DNA of 64,000 nucleotides, from assembly GCA_038373885.1 (NCBI GenBank), contig JAWZYV010000102.1, positions 1 through 64,000 of the forward strand, written 5' to 3'. The notes beneath the pieces are model-generated. The model ran no database searches. It was not told the DNA's origin and saw only the letters and a program-made list of their open reading frames with translations. The stretch is from Cheiracanthium punctorium. Taxonomy: Eukaryota; Arthropoda; Arachnida; Araneae; Cheiracanthiidae. Below, piece by piece: positions 46,221 to 57,085 of the stretch (within the stretch, counting starts at the first letter, position 1; the number at the start of each line of letters is the position of its first letter). The position numbers were made by a program, and so were the translations under genes.

Positions 46221-48735
46221 AGCTGCTTACCCGTTCTCCGCACGGTAGGACACGAATATTTTCCTTACACATATAATTCGTATTAAACCTGGTGATAGGA
46301 ATCTCTAATAGTGAAAAATTGCTGGAATTCTGACGAAAAGCTGACTCCATGAGTGCAAATTTGAGACGATTGCAACATGATAACACAAAAACTACGCCAT
46401 TGTCACTGGCGATCAGAAAAGTAAGAACTTTACGGTATGCAGACGAAACTTTTCTCTTTCGAAAAATGCCTTATTTCTACATCATATAATTCTCTTTTTT
46501 TAGATTTAATTTATAGCATTCATACATACCATATGAATAACATTACATGATTTTGAATACTATTTTATCTTATCTTGCATTTCGTAAAGCGTGGACAATG
46601 CATTAGCACAGTTATGTTTCAGAATTAGCAGTTGCAGTTGAAAAATTAAATTTAAATCTTATTAAATTTTACCTAAATTTAAAAAACCTACTTGAAACAA
46701 TCGATGCACATTGTACGTTCAGAAACCAAAATGCATCCTGTTTCCGTGAAGATCTTGTCGCTTTCGTAAATGAAAACATTTGTGACGTAACTTAAGTGGA
46801 AAAGCTTATTACCCTTACTGACAAAAGCGCTTCCTTATGTCCGCCGAAGCAGCACATACGTTAGCGCAGGGGTTCCCAAACTTTTTTTACCCGCGGCACC
46901 CTTGTCAGGCTAAAAGCATTTCGCGGCACCCTTGTCAGTCTAAAAACATTTCGCGGCACCCTTTTCAGGCTAAAAACTTCCGCGGAAGATTTCCTTTAAA
47001 GCAACATGAATATGAAGGTTAGAATGAAGCAGTTTGGATGCATTTTACGTTATTTCTTGTTTGTTTGTTTATAGGGCTAATTATCAAGAAAGTACTCTCT
47101 TGGGAAAGGGATATAGAATTTTGACAATACCCCCATTTCAGGGAGTTCCTATAAAAGAGAGGCTACAGGACAGTCTTGAACTTGACTGAAATATTTTTGT
47201 TTGAGCCCACTTAGTGATCGGCTTGGCTCACTTTCTAGGGGATACCAGTTCAGAGGAAATTATTTGATTATATATACTCCACCAAAACACTTTTCTTTAT
47301 TATCTCCACGGCACCCCTGACATACGCTCGTGGCACCCTAGGGTGCCGCGGTACCCAGTTTGGGAACCTCTGCGTTAGCGTGTAATGTGCTTCTCTGCAT
47401 AATCTGAGAGCAAAACAGAAGACAATGACGTGAAAATGACGTCACACGCGAAGGAAATAAAATGAAAAATATGCAGAATTGCCTGAAAAAACTTCGGTTA
47501 TTTTTAATGCGCAAATATTTTTAAATTCTATTTGTTTCATATTTAATGCGTTTTCACTTTTTTGGGTCTTAAGAGCTGTAGAAATGAGTGGTTTCACTTA
47601 ATTATTAAATTGAACAACTTTAGTGGCAACAATGGATTCCGTTGCTACGGAAACTGTAGCAGTGTTAAAAATAGAATATGATATGATTTATTTATGTTTA
47701 CTTTGCTAGAACTGCCATTTTGGCATAATTAACGTCGGCAGTCGATGGCAAATAGCCAAAATGAATCACACATTAAAATTGACAATAAATGCAATAATTT
47801 AAAGGCATTATCAGCTAGTCATACTGGGTTTTAAAAATATTCTCATTCATCTTAAACAGCATTCGTATTTATAAAGACTTCCTATTTTATTACACCTTGT
47901 TTGGCGGGATTAAAAAATATTATCTATTCATACACTCGTAACACCAACTCATATCAATCGGGGCATAGAATTAGCAATACAAATGAAAAAATTTTAATTT
48001 CTGAAATTTGGCGGGGTTTCCCTAACTTAAATCAATTTATTTAACTTGATAAAAATTCTGTAGATCATTTAAAATCGCCTTAATAACTGTATTATTTCTG
48101 AACAGAAAATTAAAATTTCAGGCTAAATTCTAGTAAAACCTACACTTGTTTTAAAAATACTATTTCTTTACGCTCTCAGTAAATTGCGCCAAGCCCTAAA
48201 ACTGTGCAAACCGCTGCAAACTATTTTCTCAAAATCGGCATTTAAGCCATTTTATTTGTCGCTAAATTATAAAGTTATACACTTTAGTCTCGGAAATTTA
48301 CAAATCCTTCTTCTTTTGCGTATGAAAAATATTGAATTCCTGGTCTGATTTCCCACGCAGACGATATTTTAATTAAAAAATAACCTAGCAAATATTCGAA
48401 ACAGAAAAAAAATTATTATTCCTTTATTTTTAATGCAAGAGTGTAAATCATTTAATAAATTCGCCAAACATGGCAACCTCGATGCTTATTTCTCCCTTTT
48501 TTTGACTACAGGGGTTACAATCGCGGAATTGCGGAGAGCAAAAATTGGCGATTTTGACGGGTTTTTTTATCAATTAATATCTCCTAAACTAATTCGAATT
48601 TCGAAATTTAATTCAGCGGAAGACCTTCCTCGGAATTTTTCGAATCGGAGACACCTCGATCGAAATTCAACTCCCAGCCGTTTCGGAGGAGATGATGTTA
48701 CAGACAGACGCGCACAGATTTTAATAGTATAGAAG
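46221..48735 (+). mobile_element. putative 2.5-kb non-autonomous retroelement-like unit
   Basis: Begins AAACTAGCTGCTTACCCGTT and CTCCGCACGG, a start motif recurrent in arthropod dispersed repeats, and ends after CAGACAGACGCGCACAG with TTTTAATAGTATAGAAG. The end portion resembles the fragment at 44870-45175. No reverse transcriptase frame is seen. A hAT MITE is inserted at 46867-47372. Boundaries are inferred. Confidence 0.35.
46867..47372 (+). mobile_element. 506-bp hAT MITE, perfect 8-bp duplication
   Basis: Ends CAGGGGTTCCCAAACTTTTT and, read inward from the right, CAGAGGTTCCCAAACTGGG, the classic hAT 'CAG-GGTTC-CAAACT' terminus. Identical CGTTAGCG at 46859-46866 and 47373-47380. A ~30-bp unit (CGCGGCACCC..TCAGGCTAAAA) is repeated three times at 46894-46985, just inside the left end, and a single reverse version sits inside the right end. 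Non-coding. Confidence 0.95.
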
Positions 48736-48818
48736 CTACACAATTCTCCATATTGGTATGCTAAATGAACGGGAAATAGGAACCTGAGAAAATGCAATAA
48801 AAATTCATTTAAGTCATG

Positions 48819-48972
48819 CGGGCGCGTAGCCAGGAAAATTTTCCGGGGGGGGGGGGGGATATGCGCCTGGAAAAATTTTTGGGTGGGATATGAACTTATA
48901 TCTGCATAAATAGATGGAATTTCATCACTAATCCAAAAATTTTGGGGGGATATATCCCGTTTCCCCCCCCTG
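48819..48972 (+). mobile_element. 154-bp hAT-like MITE, perfect 8-bp duplication
   Basis: CGGGCGCGTAGCCAGGAAAA at the left, C-run then CTG at the right. Identical AAGTCATG at 48811-48818 and 48973-48980. Like 3389-3557 and 17031-17195 it has long G and C homopolymers inside opposite ends. Non-coding. Confidence 0.85.
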
Positions 48973-49366
48973 AAGTCATGTATTTTCTGCTATCACCACC
49001 ATTATTTTTGGACATCAACAAAATTTTCTGATGAAAGCTGAAATAATTTTTTTTTCCCCACAAGCAGAAATGAAAATATCATGTGAATACAAAAATATTT
49101 ATTTCATATGTTGTAGCAAATGTCCAGACAATTTGTTTTGCATGTTTTCAGGACAAATATCACCCTTCCTCATGTACTCATCTGTAAAAGTAGAAAAATA
49201 TTTTTCGAAATGTGATTCATAAATAACGTTTCTCATTTTCGTCACTTTCATTTGCGGCTATTCAATTCTATTTCATAGAAATAGTGTTATTTCAATAAAT
49301 CACGTCAATTTTCTAATCATTTTAAACTGTATTATATGAATTTTTAAGGGAGAAAGAAAAAAAAAA

Positions 49367-49628
49367 TGGAAAATCCAGAGCGCCGAGCTGGATTCGATCC
49401 GGGGACCTTCGGATCTCCGTCTCCGTACGAAACCACGGCGCCACCGAGAACACAAATGAATTGCCAAATAATTAGTATTTAACAATGTGTCAAATGTTTA
49501 AATGGAATTTTCTCGAAAATAAGCGAGAGTTGGCGGCCAATATTTTAGCATTTTACTTAACTATGGGTCCCCTATAACCCACCAACATTTCATCAAAATC
49601 GGTGACCCCAACGTCTGAGCCTCCTCTT
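49367..49628 (-). mobile_element. repeat with tRNA-like part, copy 2 (inverted)
   Basis: Reverse complement of 45434-45692 with only a few changes. On the - strand box A reads GGTGGCGCCGTGG (49433-49445) and box B GGATCGAATCC (49390-49400). Together with copy 1 it brackets 3.7 kb as an inverted pair. The short frame across it (49300-49485) is shared with copy 1 but has no recognisable content. Confidence 0.65.
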
Positions 49629-50043
49629 GTGAGTAAGTCTACGGACTGCTGTGGCCAGCTATGCCTTCTCGACCAGGAGGACTGTTATTTATTTCATTTT
49701 CTACTAGTTTTTTCCTCCCAACAATAAAGCAATTTTCAAAATGAGCTTTTTTCTCGGGAGAGGGCAGTTCATGTCATGGTGTCATTTAGTTGTACTTATT
49801 CACTTCTTGGAATGACCTGCCATATTTTGGATTCTCAGCAAAAATTTTGATACATATGAATATTGACTCCTCCTCAGAAACTGCTAGCAATGGTAGAGGG
49901 AACTTTTGAAAACATTTATCATGCACATACAGTGTTTCAACACGATGGTCTTTAGTGGTATGTTGGACATAAAACCTGGAACCATGTCTGAAAGTTTGGT
50001 TCAATTAATTGATTGGATAAGCTGCTTGGATTTTATATATATG

Positions 50044-50585
50044 CAGTTAAACCTGTGTATCTCGAAATTTCTATAAAATTCTCTACACTTAAATTCAAAA
50101 TTCAATGTATTTTAAATGTTTATCTCGAAAAAAATTTCCTTCAAAACCTCTATATATCGAATTTTAGTTAGTGTAAATTGTCAAAATCAGTGCTTAAAGA
50201 GCAAGTTTCTCAAACAAAAGTAGCATAACGATGTGTTTCAGGAGGCAACAAAAGAAGCAGAGAAGGTCGTATAAACTTAAGTCTAAGGTAAATTTTGTTA
50301 TAAGGGATCACAGCTCTGGTAGCCTTAGAAAGCTAGCACAAACAAAAGAAGTTAGACATCAAAAGTCATTGAAAAACTATTGTTAAAGGTACATATTTAT
50401 ATTTTTAAACATTCTATGGATAAATGTAAAATAAATCTGCAATCATACCGCTGTTTTTTCCTACTGCAAAAGCAAATAAAACGTTTTTAACCAAATACAT
50501 TTAAAGCCTCTATAACTCAAAGCCTCTTTATCTCGAATTTTTTTTTTTCTTTTCCCATGAGATTCGAGATAGACAGGTTCGACTA
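50044..50585 (+). mobile_element. Tigger/pogo-like element with remnant HTH ORF
   Basis: Left CAGTTAAACCTGTGTATCTC; right read inward TAGTCGAACCTGTCTATCTC, matching pogo/Tigger termini. The interior keeps a short frame at 50231-50386. TA duplications are not clean, consistent with age. Confidence 0.75.
50231..50386 (+). pseudogene. remnant pogo/Tigger DNA-binding (CENP-B-type HTH) ORF
   Basis: A 51-codon frame starting at ATG 50231, rich in Lys/Arg, reading QQKKQRRSYKLKSKVNFVIR then SGSLRKLAQTKEV. It resembles the N-terminal helix-turn-helix of pogo/Tigger transposases ('RK-Y---FKL-VI--AEE-G---AAR---V'). It ends at TAA 50384-50386; the rest of the transposase is deleted. Confidence 0.6.
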
Positions 50586-51085
50586 GTTAAAAAAAAATCC
50601 TGTATTTAAATATATATATATATCCAAATCTTTGAATATAAAAGCAAAAATACTGAAATATGCTTATTGTTAGAGTTTGCATTATTGTAACTTGTAGGTG
50701 ATTGTCTATTTGTACATAGTCATTTGTAAATGCCCATAAAACATCCTGTGTTACTTGACACCGGAGTAAATCCCAAATAATGATCTAGATGAGAACAATA
50801 AAATTTCTGTTTGCTTTTTGGAGGGTTCAGCCCATCAGTACTTGTAAGACTGAAGCTACATTTTGAAGTGTGTCATTTGGGTATTGTTTTTATTAGCTTG
50901 TAATTGAAAATTATACTAAGAAATATTGAATGATAAAATAAAGAGATCTCATTAAAATTGTGGATAAGTCACTGAAATTAATGTTTGGGTATTTTTATAA
51001 ACATTGTATAGATTTTTAGATTTGTTGTTTTGTTGTATAACAAAAAAACAGTTAATTGCAAGTGCTGTTTTTGTCTTTTATATAG

Positions 51086-51255
51086 TCAAGCATATAAAGA
51101 AGTAAAGAAAGAAAAACCTCCTTTTTTACCACAAGAAGAAACTGTGGCTGAACCAGAAGCTCAAATACCCGAAGAACTTCTATGCAGAGTCTGCAAAGAT
51201 TTACTACAAGATGCCGTGTTAATTCATTGTTGTGGGAACAGTTTCTGTGATGAAT
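51086..51255 (+). CDS. RBBP6: RBBP6 exon 8: first half of RING finger
   Basis: Reads QAYKEVKKEKPPFLPQEE, then a Glu/Pro linker, then LLCRVCKDLLQDAVLIHCCG and NSFCDE. 'KKEKPPFLP-E' and 'ELLC-(I/V)CKD---DAV-I-CCGNS-CDEC' are the RBBP6 signatures. Ring cysteines 246, 249, 261 or 262, 267 and 270 in my numbering; the family RING is a C4C4 U-box-like type that recruits E2 enzymes. Donor GATGAAT|GTAAGT, phase 1, so the Cys270 codon is split. Confidence 0.97.
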
Positions 51256-51911
51256 GTAAGTAACTTAAGTAAATTTATGGTACTTATGGATTACAGTAAC
51301 CACTAAACTTTAATTGCCAAGCAAACAAAGTATATCATCAAGATAGTGCTTGAAAACTCTTGCAAAAACATTTATATTTCTATACACATTTGCAGCTTTA
51401 GAGTGTAGCGGCAATCTTGTCATGGTCAATTTTTTACTAAGGAAGCTCGGTGACTGCTATGTTCCACACCAATTATTTCCCCGTATATATTATTTTTTAC
51501 TTAGATTTAAATGTTATTTTTATCTAAAGAAATATTAGTATCTAATTTTAAAAGAAATTCATTTAATTTACAAATAATTCAGAATATGTAATGCAATCTA
51601 GAAATAAATGAAAACCCATCTTATTTGCCTACATATTTTTTGCAAATTATCAATCAAGACAATATTGTTATAACTATTTATAATTTTGAAATAACAATTT
51701 ATAATTTAGACAATGTTTATGGTTGTCAGTATTAAATGTTATAATTGCATTTGATATAAAATTTGTATAGTTAATATCTGTAAATTTAAAGCAGAATAGG
51801 GAGTTTTAATTATTTATTTATATATTTTAAGTTCATAAATCATTTTAGTCTTACATTTTTTTTACTTTATGTTAAACTAAAACTAATTTCAAAATGTTAC
51901 TTTATTTTCAG

Positions 51912-52398
51912 GCATTCGGCAAGTGCTTTTGGAATCTGACAATCATGAATGCCCTGAATGTCAGGAAGTAAATGTTTCACCAGATACATTAATCCCTAAT
52001 CGGTACTTAAGGAGAGCAGTCTTGAATTTTAAAAATCAGACTGGGTATACTCGTGTAAAAAAGATAACCTATCTCAAATCTCCGTCTCCTTCTGCTGAAA
52101 GGGTCTCTCCACAACCATCACCAGACTCCACTGTTGAGAGTCAACCCAGTCATTCTGAAACCTCTTCAAGTCAACTTGTTCATATTGAAACCACTTCAAG
52201 TCAACCCAGTCATATTGAAACCACTTCAAGTCAGCCTAGTCGTGATAATACCTCAAGCCAAAGTGATAAACCTGCATCTGCTAAGAGTGAAGCCACATTA
52301 GATGGTACACCTGCTGTCCAAACTCAAAATGAAGAAATGCCTGTTGAAACTGGCAAGACTTCACAACCTGCTACTCCTAAACCAAATCTAGATGAAGA
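51912..52398 (+). CDS. RBBP6: RBBP6 exon 9: RING second half and Ser/Thr-rich tail
   Basis: Acceptor TTATTTTCAG. Completes Cys270 and reads IRQVLLESDNHECPECQE, then VSPDTLIPNRYLRRAVLNFK and NQTGYTR: final RING Cys pair 283/286 and the conserved C-flanking helix ('VSPD-LI-N--LR-AV-NFKN-TGYT'). From about 52130 the exon becomes Ser/Thr/Pro-rich with a 10-residue repeat. Donor GATGAAGA|GTAAGT, phase 2. Confidence 0.97.
52141..52257 (+). repeat. RBBP6: 30-bp coding tandem repeat (10-residue unit) in exon 9
   Basis: Units start at 52141, 52171, 52201 and 52231, each TCAACCCAGTCATATTGAAA-like, encoding S-Q-P-S-H-I-E-T-T-S with small changes. Unit 3 combines the beginnings and ends of units 1 and 2. 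A multiple of three keeps the frame, so copy number can vary between alleles. Confidence 0.9.
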
Positions 52399-53324
52399 GT
52401 AAGTATGTTAAAGACTGAAAAAAAAATATATATCATTATATTGATATTTTAATTATCCATATAAATTATCTTGTAAGCTTTATTAAGCTTTTCATCTATT
52501 GAGTGGGTCGATAGAATGAGAAACTAAGTTTGCTTAAGGAAAGTAAACACTGCAGGCTTAGCATCTGCTGACCACCTGGCTGAGACATGAGCTCCTGCAT
52601 CCCAGGGCCCATGATTGCAAAGACATGGCTGGCAGTGAATTTAATTAGTATTGTGTTACTTTAATATAAAAAATTTTATCATAATTTCTCAGTACTAATA
52701 AGTATTGAATACACAGAACCAACTAATAAGTTATACGTTTTCTGAACTCTGCACTTTTTTCAGCAGTTTGGATGTAGAGAACAGTGGTTAGGGGGATACT
52801 ACTTTTTATGCTTGTAGATAATAAATTCACTTGACAGATTGTAGCCCCCCAGCCCATAAAAAATACATGTCAATTTTAGAATGGGAATGTTCTGGCTGTT
52901 GATTGCTTCAGCTTCAAAAATTGGTGGTGGATCAGTATCTTTACATTTTCCCCGGCACAGATAAAGAAATGTAAATTTGAAGTCATTTTCCAAGATATGA
53001 CCCTAGCTCATGAGTGGCTCCATTAGGTGCAAGTCAAATTTCAAAGTGAAAAGATATATAAATTCAGAAAATGAAGCTTTCTCCCCCAAAGCAGATTAAT
53101 TCTTTTTTCCATTTTCTTCGTCTTCTATTTTTGATAGAAATATTTTATTCTTCAATCTGGAAAATTTATCAAATTGAAGCTCGTGTGAGATTTTGCAGTA
53201 ATTTTTTCTTTTATTACAAAAATAAAATGTCATAAAACTCTCCAGCTAGTACTGAGCATTTAATTTAAAAAGATTTTTTTCATTTATGTGGACATATGTT
53301 AAATATCTTTCCCTTTATCTTTAG

Positions 53325-53589
53325 TTCTGAAGATATGCAGCCTGGCACACCTCTTGCTGATGAACCTCCTGTTGATGCAGCACCACGGGACACTTTACCC
53401 ATTCAAACTGTTGGGCAAGAAAAATACCATCTGGACCAATATGAATATCACACTAGTTCTAAGTACTCTGAAAATTATCGGGATGACTATCAAGATCAGT
53501 ATAAAGAAGAATCAGTGTCATCATCGGAACCAAAACCAATCAGCACAATTGCAACTATTACCAATATTCGTAAAGCAAGATGTCTAGGA
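53325..53589 (+). CDS. RBBP6: RBBP6 exon 10: low-complexity acidic/Tyr region
   Basis: Acceptor ATCTTTAG; reads SEDMQPGTPLADEPPVDAAP ... then a Tyr/Asp/Gln run (HLDQYEYHTSSKYSENYRDD). Donor CTAGGA|GTGAGT, phase 0. This part is not conserved in sequence with vertebrate RBBP6 and is probably disordered. Reading on past the donor meets a stop at 53653-53655, so failure to splice would give a truncated protein. Confidence 0.88.
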
Positions 53590-54237
53590 GTGAGTATTAT
53601 AAAAATTGTAGAACTGATCATGTTGCTTGCTTTACTTGTTAACATTCTTATGTAGTAATGTGGTTCAGGAAGCTTTAAATTTGTCTTCAGAAAAATGTAC
53701 ATACTATTCTCAAATTTTTAAGAAGAAATTGAAAAGAAACAAATTGTACAAAAAATTGAAAATTTAGAATATTTTATCCCAAACTGTATTATGTATGCAC
53801 TCTTACAAAACATATATAACTTATGTAATTTCCAGAAAAAATTCTTAAACACTGAGTCACATTGCTTGCTAAAGCAAAACACATTTAACTAAATAGTAAG
53901 GTTTTTTTTTTTTTTTTTTTTTAAATGTTGTATAACTTAATAGATTTATCATATGTAAAAATGAATAACTTGTAAAGACATCAAGTCACATGATTTTTTA
54001 AAGAACACTGAAATTATCATATATTTGAAATTTATGCAAATTAATTTTATTAGAAATTTAAGCAGCATGCAAAATAGCAAAGGCCTTATTTGAAAAAAAG
54101 CAGATATATATGCTGTGGGATAATCTTCAATTGATCATACTCAATACTTCTGTCTTGCTTTACATTATTAAGATTCACTATTATTACTAGTGTACTAGTA
54201 GTTACTAGTAAAGCTTTAATCTTTTCTCATTTTTTAG

Positions 54238-54286
54238 CGCCCTGCCCCTGTTCGCCAGCAATTTCCAAATCAAAGGTCTCATCGAG
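54238..54286 (+). CDS. RBBP6: RBBP6 exon 11, 49 bases
   Basis: Acceptor CTCATTTTTTAG, donor CATCGAG|GTATGT. Reads RPAPVRQQFPNQRSHR, phase 1 at the end. A short linker, supported by splice sites and phase continuity on both sides. Confidence 0.8.
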
Positions 54287-54624
54287 GTATGTGTTATTAT
54301 ATTTTATGTTGAACTTTCATGTAGAATGTTTTAAATTTTTAACTTATTTGCTTTAGAGTAAGCTTTAGAATCTTTGAATTGCTATGAATGATTCAGTCAT
54401 AGATTGAAGTTAATTCAAATATTTTAGATATAACTTGCATATTAAATCAGTGGACACTTGATAATTTTAAATTAATGTAATTTTTTTATGTTCTTAGCTT
54501 AGAACATATTTATTTATTTGTATTTTACATTGTTCAAAATGATATTTGAACTATGTATGTTTAAATGTTAATTAATTTTTTTTCTGAAAATGGTTAGTTA
54601 TATTAGTCTTTTTGTTTTTGGCAG

Positions 54625-54804
54625 ATGATAGACCTGATGATTATACTCGTGATAGAGAAGATTATCATCGTTACGACAGAAGACAAGATAAGGTTCTTTC
54701 AAGATCAAGAGATCATACAAGGTATGATCGATCTTCACAATCTAGATACCATACAAGGTATGATCATGTTCCCTCTCTACAGTCTAGATACCTTACACGG
54801 TATG
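54625..54804 (+). CDS. RBBP6: RBBP6 exon 12: Arg/Asp/Tyr-rich tail, last exon seen
   Basis: Acceptor TTTTTGGCAG. Reads DRPDDYTRDREDYHRYDRRQ then repeats of 'R(Y/D)(H/L)TRYD'. This resembles the RS/RD-like tails after the RING in RBBP6. Possible donors in the same phase: exon end at 54721, 54757 (both ACAAG|GTATGA) or 54799 (ACACG|GTATGG); also 54804. If none were used the frame would run to a stop at 54852-54854. No further exon of the gene was recognised in the remaining 9 kb. Confidence 0.8.
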
Positions 54805-54854
54805 GTAATGTTATTACTTTATTAAATAAGCCATTATCTTTGGAAGAGGTATAA

Positions 54855-57081
54855 GTCCATTTTTGACAAAAAATTAATGATAATAAATGTAATCGGCTAC
54901 GAGTTTTTCATCTAGTTTGAAAAAAAAAAAATCCTTCAAAATTTTTTTCATTTGTTCTACGTAAATTTACACAGTTAATGAAATTACAAAACACAAAACC
55001 TTAAATGTTTCCATATAATATTAAATAGACTACAAAACTTTGAAAGAAAATGCTCAATATTTTATTTCCCTTTGCCGGTCATTTGTTAATTTAATATGCA
55101 TAAAGTAGAGCACCTTGATAAAGATTCCATACCTGCCAGCTCTACTGGATTTTGATGGTTTCTACTGGTCTCCTGATTTTATATTATAAAATCTCCTGTT
55201 TTTGACATTTTGAAGCTTTGATAATCGGCATGTTTATTTCCCCACCAGTTCTGAAAGATCTGGGGTATATTCATTCAATATGGATCAATATACCATGTTA
55301 TTTTGGTCCAATAATAGAGATTTGAGCTTATGTTGATTACTCATTTGTAGGGATCAACCAATACCACACTTTCACTGATACTGATACTTTACTATAAAAT
55401 CATTTTTAGGAGGAGCTCATACCAATAGTTTTTTACAGTTATTGTATCGACCGATACAGATACTTTACATGATTTAATGCCATTTAAATCTACATCTGTA
55501 GGCAGTTTTTGCAACGAAAGTGCAGTTCTCGTTAAAATGAATAACACCATGATGAGCCCATAAGCAAATATTTGAACCTATTAGAAAGCATTAAAAAGAA
55601 AAAAAGCAGTGAATACATTGAAGTGAGTGTACAGTATTCACAGTCCTACTTTTCTATTAAAACATGCCGACCAATGGCCGAATTTATAAAACGCTGAACA
55701 TTGGGAAATGTCTGAAGTTCGGGATTCTTTCTACTCGCGGTGCTATCGATCTAACGGTCTAGAGTTTTGGGTGGTTGTCTCCTGATGTATCTTGAATATG
55801 CGTTAAAACCCCTCAAAAATTTCTCCTACCAGTGTGTTTAGAGAACTTACCTTGTCTAGGTTGTCAGACTATCTTTAGAAATTGCAGTACGTCATCGTTT
55901 TGAATTAGCCGGGTATAGTTCATGGATGAGAATCTTCCGCGGAATTCGGCGGTTTGGTTATTTCTGCATATTTTGCATTTTTTTATTTTATTTTCCGCGT
56001 TTTTAAATTAAAAAACATTACTTTCCGCTTTTTTGTATGTTTGTGTTCCGCGTTTAAAAATATTTCCAGTGCAATTTTCTTTTTTAAAGATGTATTCGCC
56101 AATATCAAGATTGTATTGCTAGCTAAGTATGGGAATATCCAATGAGGAGATCGAAAGTCGAAAGAGCCTCCGCGAAGTTTGTAGAATTCCTTTTGAGAAG
56201 CGCTAAATTTTGTTACATGTTCTCTCTGTTGTTCCCAAGGTGGTTTGTTCCATTCTGCGGTTTTCTGTCCTCAGTAATAAGAAATTTCTATTATCGGCAT
56301 TTTTTTTTATTGCTTTCGTAGTGAATTAATTTTGAGGCATCAGATAAATCCCACAACATACCAAGCTTAAAACAAGCAATTATTCTCTGATGCACACATT
56401 ATGCCTTGTCAGCATAACAGCTGGCCCGTCTGGTGGAAGAGGAAAGAACTGTTTACTTTAAAAGAAATGGAATTTCTCTCTTTCTCCCTCCTCTGCCGTT
56501 GACTACCCAAACAGTGTTTATTTATTTAATAATATTCCTCTTGGTAAATTTAAAACATTGATTTGTTTATATTAAATCGTAGGCCGTTATTTGGCTTCCT
56601 AAATCATGGCGTAGCATCACGAAAGTTTTTTTTTTTTCTTTGGAAGTGTGCGTGGGGAGCGCACATAGCATATTCTAAAGTAAAAATAGGTATGTTTTTA
56701 AAGAAAAAAAAAAAGGTTTTGGAATGAATGGTTTTCTAAACAAAGTTCGGGGATGGGGGGATGGGGGAAACACATGCCCCCTGTGTCCCCCCCCCCCCCC
56801 CTCTCTCTCTCTCTGCCGGCGACATGTTTGTCTCAACTTAGCAGTAAAGTACTTTTAAATAGTCTATGAGAAGTAGGGAAGGAAGCGTTCTCAATTTAAC
56901 ACAATTTTATAACTGGATTTAAGCCATTATTAGTTGAAATCAAAACTGTTGAAGTAATACATTGTGCACAAAATGGAAGGTACTCTGTTTGCAAACCTGC
57001 ATGAAGAGAACATTTTGAATTTTTGGTAATTAATAAGTCACAAATTGTTAATCATTTGACCAGTGCTGAAATAATTTCCTC
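54855..57081. other. downstream intron or intergenic DNA
   Basis: Contains a possible hAT terminus (TAGGGATCAACCAATACC at about 55348) without a partner, a TIR-like ACCTGCCAGCTCTACTGG at about 55131 (see 59500-59545), a poly-C/CT tract at 56788-56813 and AT-rich sequence. No exon of RBBP6 is recognised. Confidence 0.4.
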
Positions 57082-57085
57082 TGTT

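Larger units (their letters stand above)
43489..51085 (+). other. RBBP6: RBBP6 intron 7 (7.6 kb)
   Basis: Carries two dispersed repeat copies, retroelement-like ends, a tRNA-like inverted pair, two hAT-like MITEs and a Tigger-like element, listed separately. Ends in acceptor TTTTATATAG. Confidence 0.85.

Noticed and set aside
46837..47022. + strand frame with repeated RHPCQ/KN(I)S motifs
   Set aside because: Encoded by the 30-bp repeat array of a hAT MITE; not conserved as protein.
45576..49485. Similar short frames at 45576-45773 (+) and 49300-49485 (-) sharing MLNTNYLAIHLCSR
   Set aside because: Conserved only because the underlying repeat copies are similar; they run into the tRNA-like part and carry no domain.
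53590..53655. Coding continuation of RBBP6 exon 10 to the stop at 53653
   Set aside because: A good donor (GGA|GTGAGT) precedes it and the added residues are hydrophobic and unlike the tail; exon 11 continues in phase.
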